Source: Gammaproteobacteria bacterium
Lineage (GTDB): Bacteria > Pseudomonadota > Gammaproteobacteria > Steroidobacterales > Steroidobacteraceae
Assembly (NCBI GenBank): GCA_025359205.1
Contig: JANYHD010000026.1
Location: 1-64,000, forward strand
Direction of reading: 5' to 3'
Length of the DNA stretch: 64,000 bases
The notes under the pieces were generated by a model. It did no database searches. It was not told the DNA's origin and worked only from the letters and a program-made list of their open reading frames with translations. Position 1 is the stretch's first letter. Every line of letters begins with the position of its first letter. A program made the translations under genes and the position numbers. This document shows positions 1 to 10,009 of this stretch, in pieces.

Positions 1-69
1 CCGGCAGGCGCGCCGCTCGACCACCCGCTGTTCCCGATCATCTGGCGCGCCGCCGCGCCCGCCGGCTAG
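1..69 (+). CDS. 3' end of an unidentified gene
   Basis: An open frame enters from the left edge and ends at a TAG at 67-69, giving a 22-residue tail ending in IIWRAAAPAG. Too little is present to name a product. The tail is consistent with a real gene because it converges on the MttB gene and the two share the palindromic stop CTAG at 66-69, as also happens at 36815-36818. It could be a chance open frame. Confidence 0.4.
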   Translation, partial: PAGAPLDHPLFPIIWRAAAPAG

Positions 70-1634
70 ACGTTCGAATCGGCGAACGCGGACTTGCGGC
101 GATTCATGTAGTCGTTGAGCGCCTCGTCGATCGCAGGATCGAGCGGCGGTGCCTCGTACTCGGCCAGTTGCCGCTTCCAGTACTGGTTGGCGCGCTGCCC
201 CATGTCCTGGGCGCCGTCCGCTTCCCACTGCTCGACGCTGTTGTTGTCGGCGAGCGGCGAGCGGTAGAACGCGTTCTCGAAGTTGGCCTGGGTGTGGGCG
301 CAGCCAAGGAAGTGCTTGCCGGGTCCGACCTCGCGGATCGCGTCCATGGCCTGGCCGTTCTCGGACAGGTCAACGCCGGCGAGCAGCGTGTGCATCATGC
401 CGGCCTGGTCGGCGTCCATGACGAATTTCTCGTAGCCCATCGCGAGGCCACCCTCGAGCCAGCCCGCCGTGTGCAGCACGAAGTTGACGCCAGCGAGCGA
501 GGTCGGCAGCAGCGTCTGGGCGGATTCGAACGCGGCCTGCGCGTCCGGGATCTTCGAGGCACACAGGCTCCCGCCCGAGCGAAACGGCACGCCCAGGCGA
601 CGCGCGAGCGCGGCCATCGTGTAGAGGACGAGCGCGGGCTCCGGAGTGCCGAACGTCGGGGCACCGGACTGCATCGAGATCGAGGAGGCGAAGCTGCCGA
701 GCACGACCGGTGCGCCGGGGTTAAGGAGCTGCGTCAACGCCATTCCGGAGAGCGCCTCGGCGAGCGTTTGCGCCGCCGTGCCTGCCACGGTCACCGGCGA
801 CATGGCGCCGGCCAGGATGAAGGGAGTGACGATCGTCGCCTGGTTGGCGCGTGCATAGACTTTAAGCGCGCCAAGCATCGTCGCATCGAAGGTCATCGGC
901 GAGTTCGCGTTGATCAGGTTGATCAACATCGTCTTCGGCCGTCCCGTCTCGGGGTCGGTGAGGTCGGAGCCGAAGGCTATCTTCGCCATCTCGACGCTGT
1001 CCTCGGCCCGTTCCGGATGGGTCACGGAGCCCATGAACGCCTTGTCGCTGTACTTGATGTGGCTGTACACCATGTCGAAATGCCGCTTGTTGACGGGCAG
1101 GTCGACCGGCTCGCAGATCGTGCCACCCGAGTGATGGAGCCCGGTGGCCATGTAGGCCAGCTTGACGAAATTCCTGAAATCCTCGATGCGCGCGTAGCGG
1201 CGGCCTTCGTCCAGGTTCCTGATAAAGGGCGAGCCGTAGGCTGGCGCAAATACCGTGTTGGCGCCGCCGATCACCACGTTGTGCGCCGGGTTACGCGCGT
1301 ACTGCGTGAATTCGCGTGGCGCCGTGGCCTGCACCAGCTTGCGGCACATGCCGCGCGGAAAGCGAACGCGTTCGCCCTGCACGTCGGCGCCCGCCTGCCT
1401 GAACAGCTCCAACGCCTCGGGATCGTCACGGAAGTCGATACCGATTTCCTGGAGGATCGTGTCGGCGTTGTGCTCGAGCAGCTCCAGGCCCTCGCTGCCA
1501 AGGACTTCGTAACAGGGGATCTTGCGGGTGATGTAAGGAACGAAATTGTGCGCGCGGGCCGTGCGCGCCGCGCGCTTGGCGTCACGCCCGCTGGGGCGGC
1601 GACCTCTGGTAGCTGCGGTGCCGGGTTCGTCCAT
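66..1634 (-). CDS. MttB-family trimethylamine/glycine betaine methyltransferase, non-pyrrolysine
   Basis: This 522-residue protein belongs to the MttB superfamily, whose members transfer a methyl group from a quaternary or tertiary amine to a cobalamin-bearing corrinoid protein. Full family length is present, with the conserved GTPEPALVLYTMAALARRLG and HTAGWLEGGLAMGYEKF blocks in the C-terminal half of the TIM barrel. There is no in-frame amber codon, so it is of the non-pyrrolysine class that includes the glycine betaine enzyme MtgB. The N-terminus has an Arg-rich stretch (RRPSGRDAKRAAR) shared with the copy at 29096. It starts with ATG 69 bp downstream of the choline transporter ATPase on the same strand and may be cotranscribed with it. 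Glycine betaine is the likeliest substrate by context; carnitine, proline betaine or another methylamine is possible. No corrinoid partner gene lies nearby. Confidence 0.88.
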   Translation of the reverse strand: MDEPGTAATRGRRPSGRDAKRAARTARAHNFVPYITRKIPCYEVLGSEGLELLEHNADTILQEIGIDFRDDPEALELFRQAGADVQGERVRFPRGMCRKLVQATAPREFTQYARNPAHNVVIGGANTVFAPAYGSPFIRNLDEGRRYARIEDFRNFVKLAYMATGLHHSGGTICEPVDLPVNKRHFDMVYSHIKYSDKAFMGSVTHPERAEDSVEMAKIAFGSDLTDPETGRPKTMLINLINANSPMTFDATMLGALKVYARANQATIVTPFILAGAMSPVTVAGTAAQTLAEALSGMALTQLLNPGAPVVLGSFASSISMQSGAPTFGTPEPALVLYTMAALARRLGVPFRSGGSLCASKIPDAQAAFESAQTLLPTSLAGVNFVLHTAGWLEGGLAMGYEKFVMDADQAGMMHTLLAGVDLSENGQAMDAIREVGPGKHFLGCAHTQANFENAFYRSPLADNNSVEQWEADGAQDMGQRANQYWKRQLAEYEAPPLDPAIDEALNDYMNRRKSAFADSNV

Positions 1635-1703
1635 GTTGGCCCAGTATGGTAGCCGTGCCGCAGCCCGGCTGATCCGATTGCGGCACTGACTTGTGCGGTG
1701 GCG

Positions 1704-2941
<1,238 letters not shown>

Positions 2942-2945
<4 letters not shown>

Positions 2946-4792
2946 GAGCGTGCCTTGTCTGCCGGGCGGCTCATGCGATCCAGGATGATGGCCAGCAGCA
3001 CGATCGCGAATCCCGCTTCGAAACCCATGCCGATTTGCACAGTATTCAGGGCACGAACCACTGGTACCCCGAGCCCGCCGGCACCGACCAGCGCCGCGAT
3101 CACCACCATCGAGAGGCTCAGCATGATGCACTGCGTGATGCCCGCGATGATCGTCGGCGCGGCGCTCGGCAGCTCGACCTTCCAGAGCAGCTGCATCGGC
3201 GTGGCCCCGAAGGCCTCGCCCGCTTCACGGAGCGATTGGGGTACGGAGGAAATGCCCAGATGCGTGAGCCGAATTGGCGCGGGCAGCGCGAAGATGATGG
3301 TGGAGATCAGGCCGGGCACCACTCCCAGTCCAAACAGCACCAGCGTGGGGATCAGGTAGACGAAGGTTGGGAGCGTTTGCATCAGATCGAGTATCGGCCG
3401 CAGCGCCTGGAACAGCCGCGGGCGATGCGCCGCAGCGATGCCGATTGGCACGCCGATCAGGGCGGAGAGGACCGCCGCGACCAGCACCAGCGACAAGGTC
3501 TCGAGCGTCGCCAGCCAATAGCCCTGGTTCATGATGAACAGTAACGCGAGCGCCACGAACAGCGCGAGCTTGATCGAGCGGCGCAGCACCCAGGCCAGGC
3601 CGGCAAAGGCCAGGATCAGAATGGCCGCGGGTACGGCCACAAAGGCGGCAGTGACGCCATTGACACTGCCGCGAATTCCACTGGCGATCGCATTGAAAAA
3701 GCCCATGCCGTGGACCTTGATGTATCCGATCGCCACCTCCATCGCTTCGCCCAACGGAATCTTGTGGGCTGTGACCCAGCTTTCGAAGCGGTGACCGGGA
3801 GCAGGGCCCGCGGTGGACTGCATGGCCAGCAACGCCGGCCGACCGTCGAAGCTGCGCACCCCTTCGAGCCACTGCGCGACCAATGGGCCATGGCCGCGCA
3901 GCCAGGCCGTTGCGGCAACGTCTGGTTGCTGGTGCAGGTTGAGGATGGCATTCATCATCTCGCTCTCGCCCCGCAGCGTGAACTGGAGATTCCTGAGGAG
4001 CCTGCCGACATTGGGGCATTGCACGCTGTAACCGGCGCGCGCGGTCGTGTAGATGGTCGCTGCCCCGTAGTTCGGTCCGAACGTGGCGTCGCCGCCGGTG
4101 AGGTAGCGCAAATCGAAGCGCATGTTCATCGGATGCGGATCCCAGGCCAGGAACACGATCGGGCGGTGGCCACGGGTCGCACGCTCGACTTCCGCGAGCA
4201 TGCCCTGTTCGCTCGACTCGACCAGTTTGAAATTGCCGAGGCCAAAGGCGTTCTGCTTGATGATCTGCAGGATATGCCGGTTGCCGTCATTGCCCGGCTC
4301 GATGCCGTAGATCGTGCGATTGAGCTGCGTGTCAAAGCGGCCGATGTCGGAGAAATCATGCAGTCCCGCCGCATAGGTGTAGGCGGGCACCGCGAGCGTG
4401 TACTTGGCGTTCTGGAGGTTGGCGCGGATCACCTCGACGGAGCCATCAGTCACATAGGGCCTGCGATCGCCGTCCTGTGCGGGCATCCAGTTACCCAGAA
4501 ACACATCGATGTCCCGGTTCTTCATCGACGCGAAGGTCACTGGTACCGATAGCACGGTGATCTGGGGCTGGTATCCCAGCTGGCGCAGCAGGCTCGCAAA
4601 CACTGCTGTAGTCGAAGTGACATCTGTCCAGCCGACGTCCGAGAGTCGCACCGACTGGCAATTGGCGGGTTCCGTTGCAGGCGTCTCTGCCGTCGTCTGG
4701 GCGGCAGCTGGTATGGATGCCATGCTGAGCAGCCAACCTGCCAGCGCTGCGCAGAACCTCGCGCAGGCCGGTTTGATCGAATTGGACTCCAT
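2942..4792 (-). CDS. Fused choline-binding protein and ABC permease (ChoX-ChoW)
   Basis: The 616-residue protein joins two parts that are usually separate. After a signal peptide ending near SIPAAAQ, residues of roughly 45-310 form an OpuAC/ChoX-type binding domain. The blocks SVRLSDVGWTDVTSTTAVF, DIDVFLGNWMPAQ and FLAWDPHPMNM carry tryptophans at the places where ChoX forms its aromatic cage for the quaternary amine. From about residue 375 to the end it is a ProW-type permease with several membrane helices and the EAA loop (LREAGEAFGATPMQLLWKVELP). The ATG at 4792 is preferred over the in-frame GTG at 4798 because GGAG sits 5 nt before it. Fusions are known in OpuA-type systems, usually with the binding domain C-terminal; here it is N-terminal. 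It diverges from betaine-aldehyde dehydrogenase, consistent with choline import. Confidence 0.88.
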
Positions 4793-4861
4793 TCGCACTC
4801 CGCTCTTGACCGCCGCTTATTCAGGTCGGCATGATCAGATTCTGACATAGATTGAAACAGC
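4793..4861. promoter_or_regulatory. Divergent promoter region between choline importer and betB
   Basis: This 69-bp gap must hold the starts of both the leftward transporter operon and the rightward betB-betA pair. It contains a small palindrome TCAG-ATT-CTGA (about 4830-4840) that could be an operator. No clear sigma-70 -35/-10 pair stands out. No betI regulator gene is in the window. Confidence 0.35.
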
Positions 4862-6334
4862 TTGAAGAAACCAACAAAGCAGGGTGGGGGCGCTCTGGTT
4901 GCGAGGCCTGCGCGCGCGCGGAATACGACCGCCCGCTTCAGCACGCACAACCCGGCGACGGGTGCATTGCTGGCGACCTTGCCGATCGACGGCGCCGCGG
5001 AGGTCGACGCCGCAGTGCGCGCGGCGCAGGCCGCGCAGCCCGCCTGGGCCGCGCTGAGCGGCACTGAGCGCGGTCGCGTGCTGCGGCGGGCCGCCGACCT
5101 GCTGCGCACGCGCAATGACGAGTTGGCCGAGCTCGAGACACGCGACACCGGCAAACCTATCCAGGAGACGCGGGTCGTAGACGTGGTCTCGGGCGCTGAC
5201 TGTCTCGAGTATTTTGCTGGCGTGGCGCCGACGATCGCAGGTGAGCACCTGGACCTCGGCGCCTCGGCGTTCGGCTACACCCGCCGCGAACCGCTCGGCA
5301 TAGTGGCCGGTATTGGCGCCTGGAACTATCCGCTGCAGATCGCCTGCTGGAAATCCGCTCCGGCACTGGCCTGCGGCAATGCCATGCTGTTCAAGCCTGC
5401 AGACCTCACGCCACTGACTGCGACGAAGCTGCAGGAAGTGTATGCGGCCGCGGGCCTCCCCGCGGGCCTGTTCCAGGTTCTGCAGGGTCCGGCCGAGACG
5501 GGCAGGCTCCTGACTCGCCACCGTGACGTGCGCAAGGTTTCGCTGACCGGCTCCGTACCCACGGGGCAGGCGGTCATGAGCGATGCGGCTCCTACGCTCA
5601 AGCAGGTGACGCTCGAACTGGGCGGCAAATCGCCGCTCGTAGTGTTCGCGGACGCCGACCTTGACAATGCCGTGTCCGGCGCGCTGCTCGGGAATTTCTA
5701 CTCCGCGGGCGAGGTCTGCTCGAACGGCACACGAGTGTTCGTGCAGCGTACGATCGCCAAAGAGTTTCTCGCGCGTTTGCTGCCGCGGGTGCGTGCCTTG
5801 AAGATTGGCGATCCGCTCGATCCGGCGACACAGGTCGGCGCGTTGATCTCGGAAACGCACATGAACAAGGTGCTCGCCTATATCGAGCAGGGCCGGAAAG
5901 CGGGTGCGCGCGTGCTGGCCGGTGGGCAACGCGTCACCAACGGTGCGCTTGCCAAGGGCTGGTTTGTCGCGCCAACCGTGTTCGATCAATGCAACGACGC
6001 CATGGGCATCGTGCGCGAGGAAATATTCGGGCCAGTGATGAGCGTGCTCGAGTTTGACGAAGAGGACGAAGCTGTGCGGCGCGCGAACGCCACGGAGTTC
6101 GGTCTTTCTGCGGCGGTGTTCACGCGCGACCTGACGCGCGCGCACCGTGTGATCGCCCGGTTGCAGGCCGGCACCTGCTGGATCAACCACTACAACATCA
6201 CGCCGATCGAGCTGCCGTTCGGCGGCATGAAGCACTCGGGGCTCGGCCGCGAAAACGGCCGCGCCGCGATCGAGCATTACACGACGCTCAAAAGTGTGTA
6301 CGTCGCGATGCGCAACATCGATTCGCCTTACTGA
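4862..6334 (+). CDS. betB: Betaine-aldehyde dehydrogenase
   Basis: This NAD(P)-dependent aldehyde dehydrogenase oxidises betaine aldehyde to glycine betaine. The 490-residue sequence has the BetB-type cofactor block [20 protein letters not shown], the general-base Glu in LELGGKSPL, the catalytic Cys in [11 protein letters not shown] and the C-terminal [15 protein letters not shown]. No ATG precedes the conserved FSTHNPATG region, so the TTG at 4862 is the best start, with only a weak ribosome site (GAAACAG). It lies 29 bp upstream of choline dehydrogenase on the same strand. That pairing, and the divergent choline importer, make the substrate assignment firm for this family. Confidence 0.9.
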   Translation: MKKPTKQGGGALVARPARARNTTARFSTHNPATGALLATLPIDGAAEVDAAVRAAQAAQPAWAALSGTERGRVLRRAADLLRTRNDELAELETRDTGKPIQETRVVDVVSGADCLEYFAGVAPTIAGEHLDLGASAFGYTRREPLGIVAGIGAWNYPLQIACWKSAPALACGNAMLFKPADLTPLTATKLQEVYAAAGLPAGLFQVLQGPAETGRLLTRHRDVRKVSLTGSVPTGQAVMSDAAPTLKQVTLELGGKSPLVVFADADLDNAVSGALLGNFYSAGEVCSNGTRVFVQRTIAKEFLARLLPRVRALKIGDPLDPATQVGALISETHMNKVLAYIEQGRKAGARVLAGGQRVTNGALAKGWFVAPTVFDQCNDAMGIVREEIFGPVMSVLEFDEEDEAVRRANATEFGLSAAVFTRDLTRAHRVIARLQAGTCWINHYNITPIELPFGGMKHSGLGRENGRAAIEHYTTLKSVYVAMRNIDSPY

Positions 6335-6363
6335 ATCGGCGCACGAACTGCCGCGGAGTCCCC

Positions 6364-8019
6364 TTGGAAGAATTCGACTACGTGATCATCGGCGCCGGCT
6401 CGGCCGGCTGCGTGCTGGCCGACCGCCTGAGCGAAGACGGGCGCAACAGCGTGCTGCTGCTCGAGTACGGCGGCTCCGATCGTTCGATCTACATCCAGAT
6501 GCCCACCGCGCTATCCATTCCGATGAATATGCCGCGCTACAACTGGGGTTTCCAGAGCGAACCCGAACCGCAGCTGGGTGGACGGCGCATTGCGACACCG
6601 CGCGGCAAGGTGCTCGGCGGCTCCTCGTCGATCAACGGCATGGTCTATGTGCGCGGCAACCCGATGGACTTCGAACGCTGGCGCGATGAGGGCGCTGCGG
6701 GCTGGAGCTACAGCGAGGTCCTGCCGTACTTCCGACGCGCTGAGCGGCGCGCGGAGGGTGGCAATGAATACCGCGGCGATTCCGGGAAGCTCCAGACTTC
6801 CTATGGGACGCTCCGCAATCCGCTGCACGCCGCGTGGCTGCAGGCGGGCGAGCAGGCCGGATATCTGCGCTCCGGCGACCTGAACGGCGGCCAACAGGAA
6901 GGCTTCGGTCGGCTGGATATGACCGTGGGCGGTGGCCGCCGTAGCAGCGCCGCCAATGCCTACCTGCGACCGGCGATGCGGCGCGCCAACCTGGCGGTGC
7001 GCGCACACGCCATGGTCACGCGCATCGAGTTCGACGGAACCCTGGCTACAGGTGCCCGCTATCGCCTGGGTGGACGCGAGCGCAGCGTGCTGGCGCGGCG
7101 CGAGGTCATCCTGTGCGCCGGCTCCATTGGATCCCCGCACCTGCTGAAGGTTTCTGGCGTCGGTCCGCCCGAGGAACTGGCCGCGCAGGGAATCCCGGTG
7201 GTGCGGGCGCTGCCGCCGGTGGGCGAAAATCTGCAGGACCACCTGGAGTTCTATTTCCAGGTTGCCTGCAAAGAGCCCATCACCCTGTACTCGGCGCTCA
7301 ATCCGCTGAGCCAGTTTCTCATTGGACTGCGCTGGCTGCTGCGTCACGACGGGCTCGGCGCCAGCAATCACTTCGAGACCGGCGGGTTCATCCGCAGCCG
7401 TGCGGGCATGCGCTACGCCAACCTGCAGTTTCATTTCCTGCCCATGGCCGTGAGTTACGACGGCTCCTCGCTCGCGAAGGAACATGGCTTCCAGGCGCAC
7501 ATCGGACCGATGCGCTCACAGAGCCGCGGCTGGGTGCGCTTGCGTACGCCGCGCATCGAGGACCAGCCACGCATCTGCTTCAACTACATGAGCCAGCCCA
7601 AGGACTGGGAGGAGATGCGTGCCTGCGTGCGGCTGACGCGCGAGGTGTTTGCGCAGCCGGCCTTCGACCGCTACCGCAGTCGGGAGATCCAACCCGGCGC
7701 CGCGGTGCAGACCGACACGCAGATCGACGACTTCATCCGCCAGCATGCGGAGACGGCCTATCACCCCTCCTGCAGCTGTCGCATGGGCGCGGCCGATGAT
7801 CCGCGCTCGGTCGTCGACCCGCAGGGCCGCGTTGTCGGCGTTGATCGACTGCGCGTGGTGGATTCCTCGATCATGCCTTCGATTACCACCGGTAATCTGA
7901 ATGCACCCACGATCATGATCGCCGAAAAAATGTCCGATGCGATCCTGGGCCGCAAGCCGCTCGAGCCCTCGCAGGCTCCCATCTTCCAGGCAGCCGACTG
8001 GGAGCATCGCCAGCGCTAG
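6364..8019 (+). CDS. betA: Choline dehydrogenase (GMC oxidoreductase)
   Basis: This membrane-associated FAD enzyme oxidises choline to betaine aldehyde and passes electrons to the respiratory chain. The 551-residue sequence starts with the dinucleotide fold DYVIIGAGSAGCVLADRL, continues with the GMC signature [20 protein letters not shown], and ends with the BetA-type active-site segments AETAYHPSCSCRMG (catalytic His) and ITTGNLNAPTIMIAEK (catalytic Asn). The block HFLPMAVSYDG followed by HIGPMRSQSRGWVRLR is typical of true BetA rather than other GMC enzymes. It starts at TTG with GGAG 5 nt upstream and follows betB by 29 bp. A second, less BetA-like GMC gene lies at 44093. Confidence 0.92.
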   Translation: MEEFDYVIIGAGSAGCVLADRLSEDGRNSVLLLEYGGSDRSIYIQMPTALSIPMNMPRYNWGFQSEPEPQLGGRRIATPRGKVLGGSSSINGMVYVRGNPMDFERWRDEGAAGWSYSEVLPYFRRAERRAEGGNEYRGDSGKLQTSYGTLRNPLHAAWLQAGEQAGYLRSGDLNGGQQEGFGRLDMTVGGGRRSSAANAYLRPAMRRANLAVRAHAMVTRIEFDGTLATGARYRLGGRERSVLARREVILCAGSIGSPHLLKVSGVGPPEELAAQGIPVVRALPPVGENLQDHLEFYFQVACKEPITLYSALNPLSQFLIGLRWLLRHDGLGASNHFETGGFIRSRAGMRYANLQFHFLPMAVSYDGSSLAKEHGFQAHIGPMRSQSRGWVRLRTPRIEDQPRICFNYMSQPKDWEEMRACVRLTREVFAQPAFDRYRSREIQPGAAVQTDTQIDDFIRQHAETAYHPSCSCRMGAADDPRSVVDPQGRVVGVDRLRVVDSSIMPSITTGNLNAPTIMIAEKMSDAILGRKPLEPSQAPIFQAADWEHRQR

Positions 8020-8026
8020 TACCGGG

Positions 8027-10009
8027 CTACGCGAGCTCCGGTCCCAGCGCCTCGCGCAACGGGCCTAGCCAGGGCTCGAAGTGACGCCACTGATCCAGGC
8101 CCTCGGTGCTTAGGGGTCGGCGCACCTGTTCTGAACTGGCGGTCCGCACGCTGCGCGTGCTGCGGTGGAACTCCAGGCATTGCGGCTCGAATTCGAGACC
8201 CAGGAACCCGAGCATGCGCCGCACCTGGTGTTCGAGGTCGGCAACCAGGTCTTCGTGCTGCACTCGCAGCACATGGCCAGGTAACACCGCATCCCAATGC
8301 TGCATGAGCTGCATGTAGAGCCGGTAGTAACGGGCGATATCCTCCAGCCCGTAGCTGAACTCCTGGCCCTGGGCGAAGTACTGCTTGAAATTGCTGAAGC
8401 AGCAGGCCATCGGCTCGCGGCGCGCGTCGATGATGCGCGCATTCGGCAATATCAGCCTGATCAGGCCGATGTGCCGGAAGTTGTTGGGCATCTTGTCGGT
8501 AAAGCGGGGTCTGTCGCTGACTCGGTATGGCCTCGTATCAGCGATGTACTGTTCGCCCAGCCGCGCGAACTCGCTATCCGTCAGTGATTCGAGGACGGCG
8601 GGATAGCGCCCCGCGTCTTCGTTGGTGCCCCGACCCTGGAGTGACTGCACCATGCGCGGGATGTCCGCGAGTTCCATGGTGCCCTCGATCATGGTGTGCG
8701 CCGCAAGTATCTGTTCGATCAACGTAGACCCGGAGCGCGGTAGCCCCACGATGAAGATCGGTGTGGTGTCCGGGCAGCCCGCGCCGGCGTGGCGGCGGAA
8801 AAGATCCGGCGTACAGACCTTGATCTGCTGCGCGATAGTGAGTTCCAGCACTTCGAGGCGAAAGCGCGAGCTGGCCTTCCGGATCTGGTTGCCCTGCAGG
8901 TAGGACTCAAAGGATCCAGCCCAGTCCTCGCGATCTTCCAGCGCTTTGCCCAGAGCGAAACTCAGGTGACAGCGATCCGTCGCGGAAGTCTCCGGCGCGG
9001 CGAGCGCCGCCCGCATGCGCGCGAGCTCCTCGTCGCTGAATCGGTAGGTTTTGAGGTTCGCGAGGCTCCAGTAGGCGTCGCCAAAGTCGGGCCGGATGCG
9101 CGCTGCCTCCCGGTACGCCTGTATGGCGGCCGGCGTATCGCCCAGGGTCTTGAGGCAGTGGCCGACGGAGAGCTGGAGGTCCGCGCTGGGAGGGCCTGTG
9201 CGTTCGGTCTCGCGGTAAGTCGCGAGCGCCTGTTCGTGCTTGCCGAGGCCGGCGTAGGCCGTCGCCAGGTTCGTGCGAAAGGTACGATTGCCGGGTTCCG
9301 CCTGGCAGAGCTGCTCCAGCTCGTCGATGGCCGCCTGGTGGCGGTGTCGCCGCAGCAGCACCGAGGCATAGTCGAAGCGCGCCGCTCGATAGCCGGGCTC
9401 GAGATCCAGTACCGCGCGCAGTAGATATTCCGCATCGTCGAGCACGTCCTGCGCGAGGCCGATCCGCGCCAGCAGGCGCATCGCTTCGACATGGTTGCCG
9501 TGTTTAAGGAGATAGGCGCGCACCATCGCCTCGGCAGCCGCCAGATCACCGTCGGAAAACAGGCTGGTGGCCGTGACGACTTCGGGCGGGAGACGCGCCA
9601 GCACGGCGACGTGCCCGGCGGCGGCACTGGCGGCCGCCTGGTCGCCGATCATGGAATACAGGCGCTGCAGCATGGTCCAGCTGCCAGACAGGGCGGGGTT
9701 GCGGGTCACCGCCTTGAGAAATGCTTCGATCGCGGCGGGCCCGTCGCGCAAACCGGCGCGGCAGTAGCCGATTTCCTGGTACAGGCGACTGAAATCGGGA
9801 GCGAGTACACGCAGTTGGGCCAACGTTTCAAGGGCGGCCTGCTCCTGCCTGAGAAAGCGTTGGCTGACGGCGATTGAATACAGCACGTCGCGGTGCGCCG
9901 GCGCATTGACCGCGAGCGCGCGCGCCGCGGTCAATGCGCCCTGGTAGCTGCCAGCTTCGATCAGCGCCTGGATGCGCGCAAGTTCGGCTTCAGGAACCGG
10001 GCCCGGCAC
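8027..10009 (-). CDS. TPR-repeat sulfotransferase
   Basis: This 660-residue protein has about 400 residues of tetratricopeptide repeats followed by a PAPS-dependent sulfotransferase domain. The 5'-phosphosulfate loop is GLPRSGSTLIEQIL, near residue 420, and the 3'-phosphate region contains DARREPMACCFSNFKQ. No signal peptide or membrane segment is evident. The GTG start directly abuts the TGA of the upstream TonB receptor (TGAGTG), indicating translational coupling. It is a close paralogue of the gene at 53955: they share PNNFRHxGLI, SVRTASSEQVR and the C-terminal PWLGPLR. Bacterial proteins of this architecture resemble tyrosylprotein sulfotransferases, but their substrates are not established. 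Coupling to a receptor suggests the target is a surface protein or the ligand. Confidence 0.85.
   Translation of the reverse strand: MPGPVPEAELARIQALIEAGSYQGALTAARALAVNAPAHRDVLYSIAVSQRFLRQEQAALETLAQLRVLAPDFSRLYQEIGYCRAGLRDGPAAIEAFLKAVTRNPALSGSWTMLQRLYSMIGDQAAASAAAGHVAVLARLPPEVVTATSLFSDGDLAAAEAMVRAYLLKHGNHVEAMRLLARIGLAQDVLDDAEYLLRAVLDLEPGYRAARFDYASVLLRRHRHQAAIDELEQLCQAEPGNRTFRTNLATAYAGLGKHEQALATYRETERTGPPSADLQLSVGHCLKTLGDTPAAIQAYREAARIRPDFGDAYWSLANLKTYRFSDEELARMRAALAAPETSATDRCHLSFALGKALEDREDWAGSFESYLQGNQIRKASSRFRLEVLELTIAQQIKVCTPDLFRRHAGAGCPDTTPIFIVGLPRSGSTLIEQILAAHTMIEGTMELADIPRMVQSLQGRGTNEDAGRYPAVLESLTDSEFARLGEQYIADTRPYRVSDRPRFTDKMPNNFRHIGLIRLILPNARIIDARREPMACCFSNFKQYFAQGQEFSYGLEDIARYYRLYMQLMQHWDAVLPGHVLRVQHEDLVADLEHQVRRMLGFLGLEFEPQCLEFHRSTRSVRTASSEQVRRPLSTEGLDQWRHFEPWLGPLREALGPELA

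Noticed and set aside
168-1652. 494-codon open frame on the plus strand opposite the MttB gene
   Set aside because: It mirrors a recognisable MttB protein, has Arg/His/Val-rich composition without any family motif, and is typical of antisense open frames in GC-rich DNA.
4835-6277. 480-codon open frame antisense to betB
   Set aside because: The sense strand encodes a complete aldehyde dehydrogenase; the antisense product has no domain or hydrophobic pattern.
4862-8019. Glycine betaine synthesis only for osmoprotection
   Set aside because: The downstream dimethylglycine and sarcosine enzymes show that catabolism is at least as likely, so betAB was not interpreted as purely osmoprotective.
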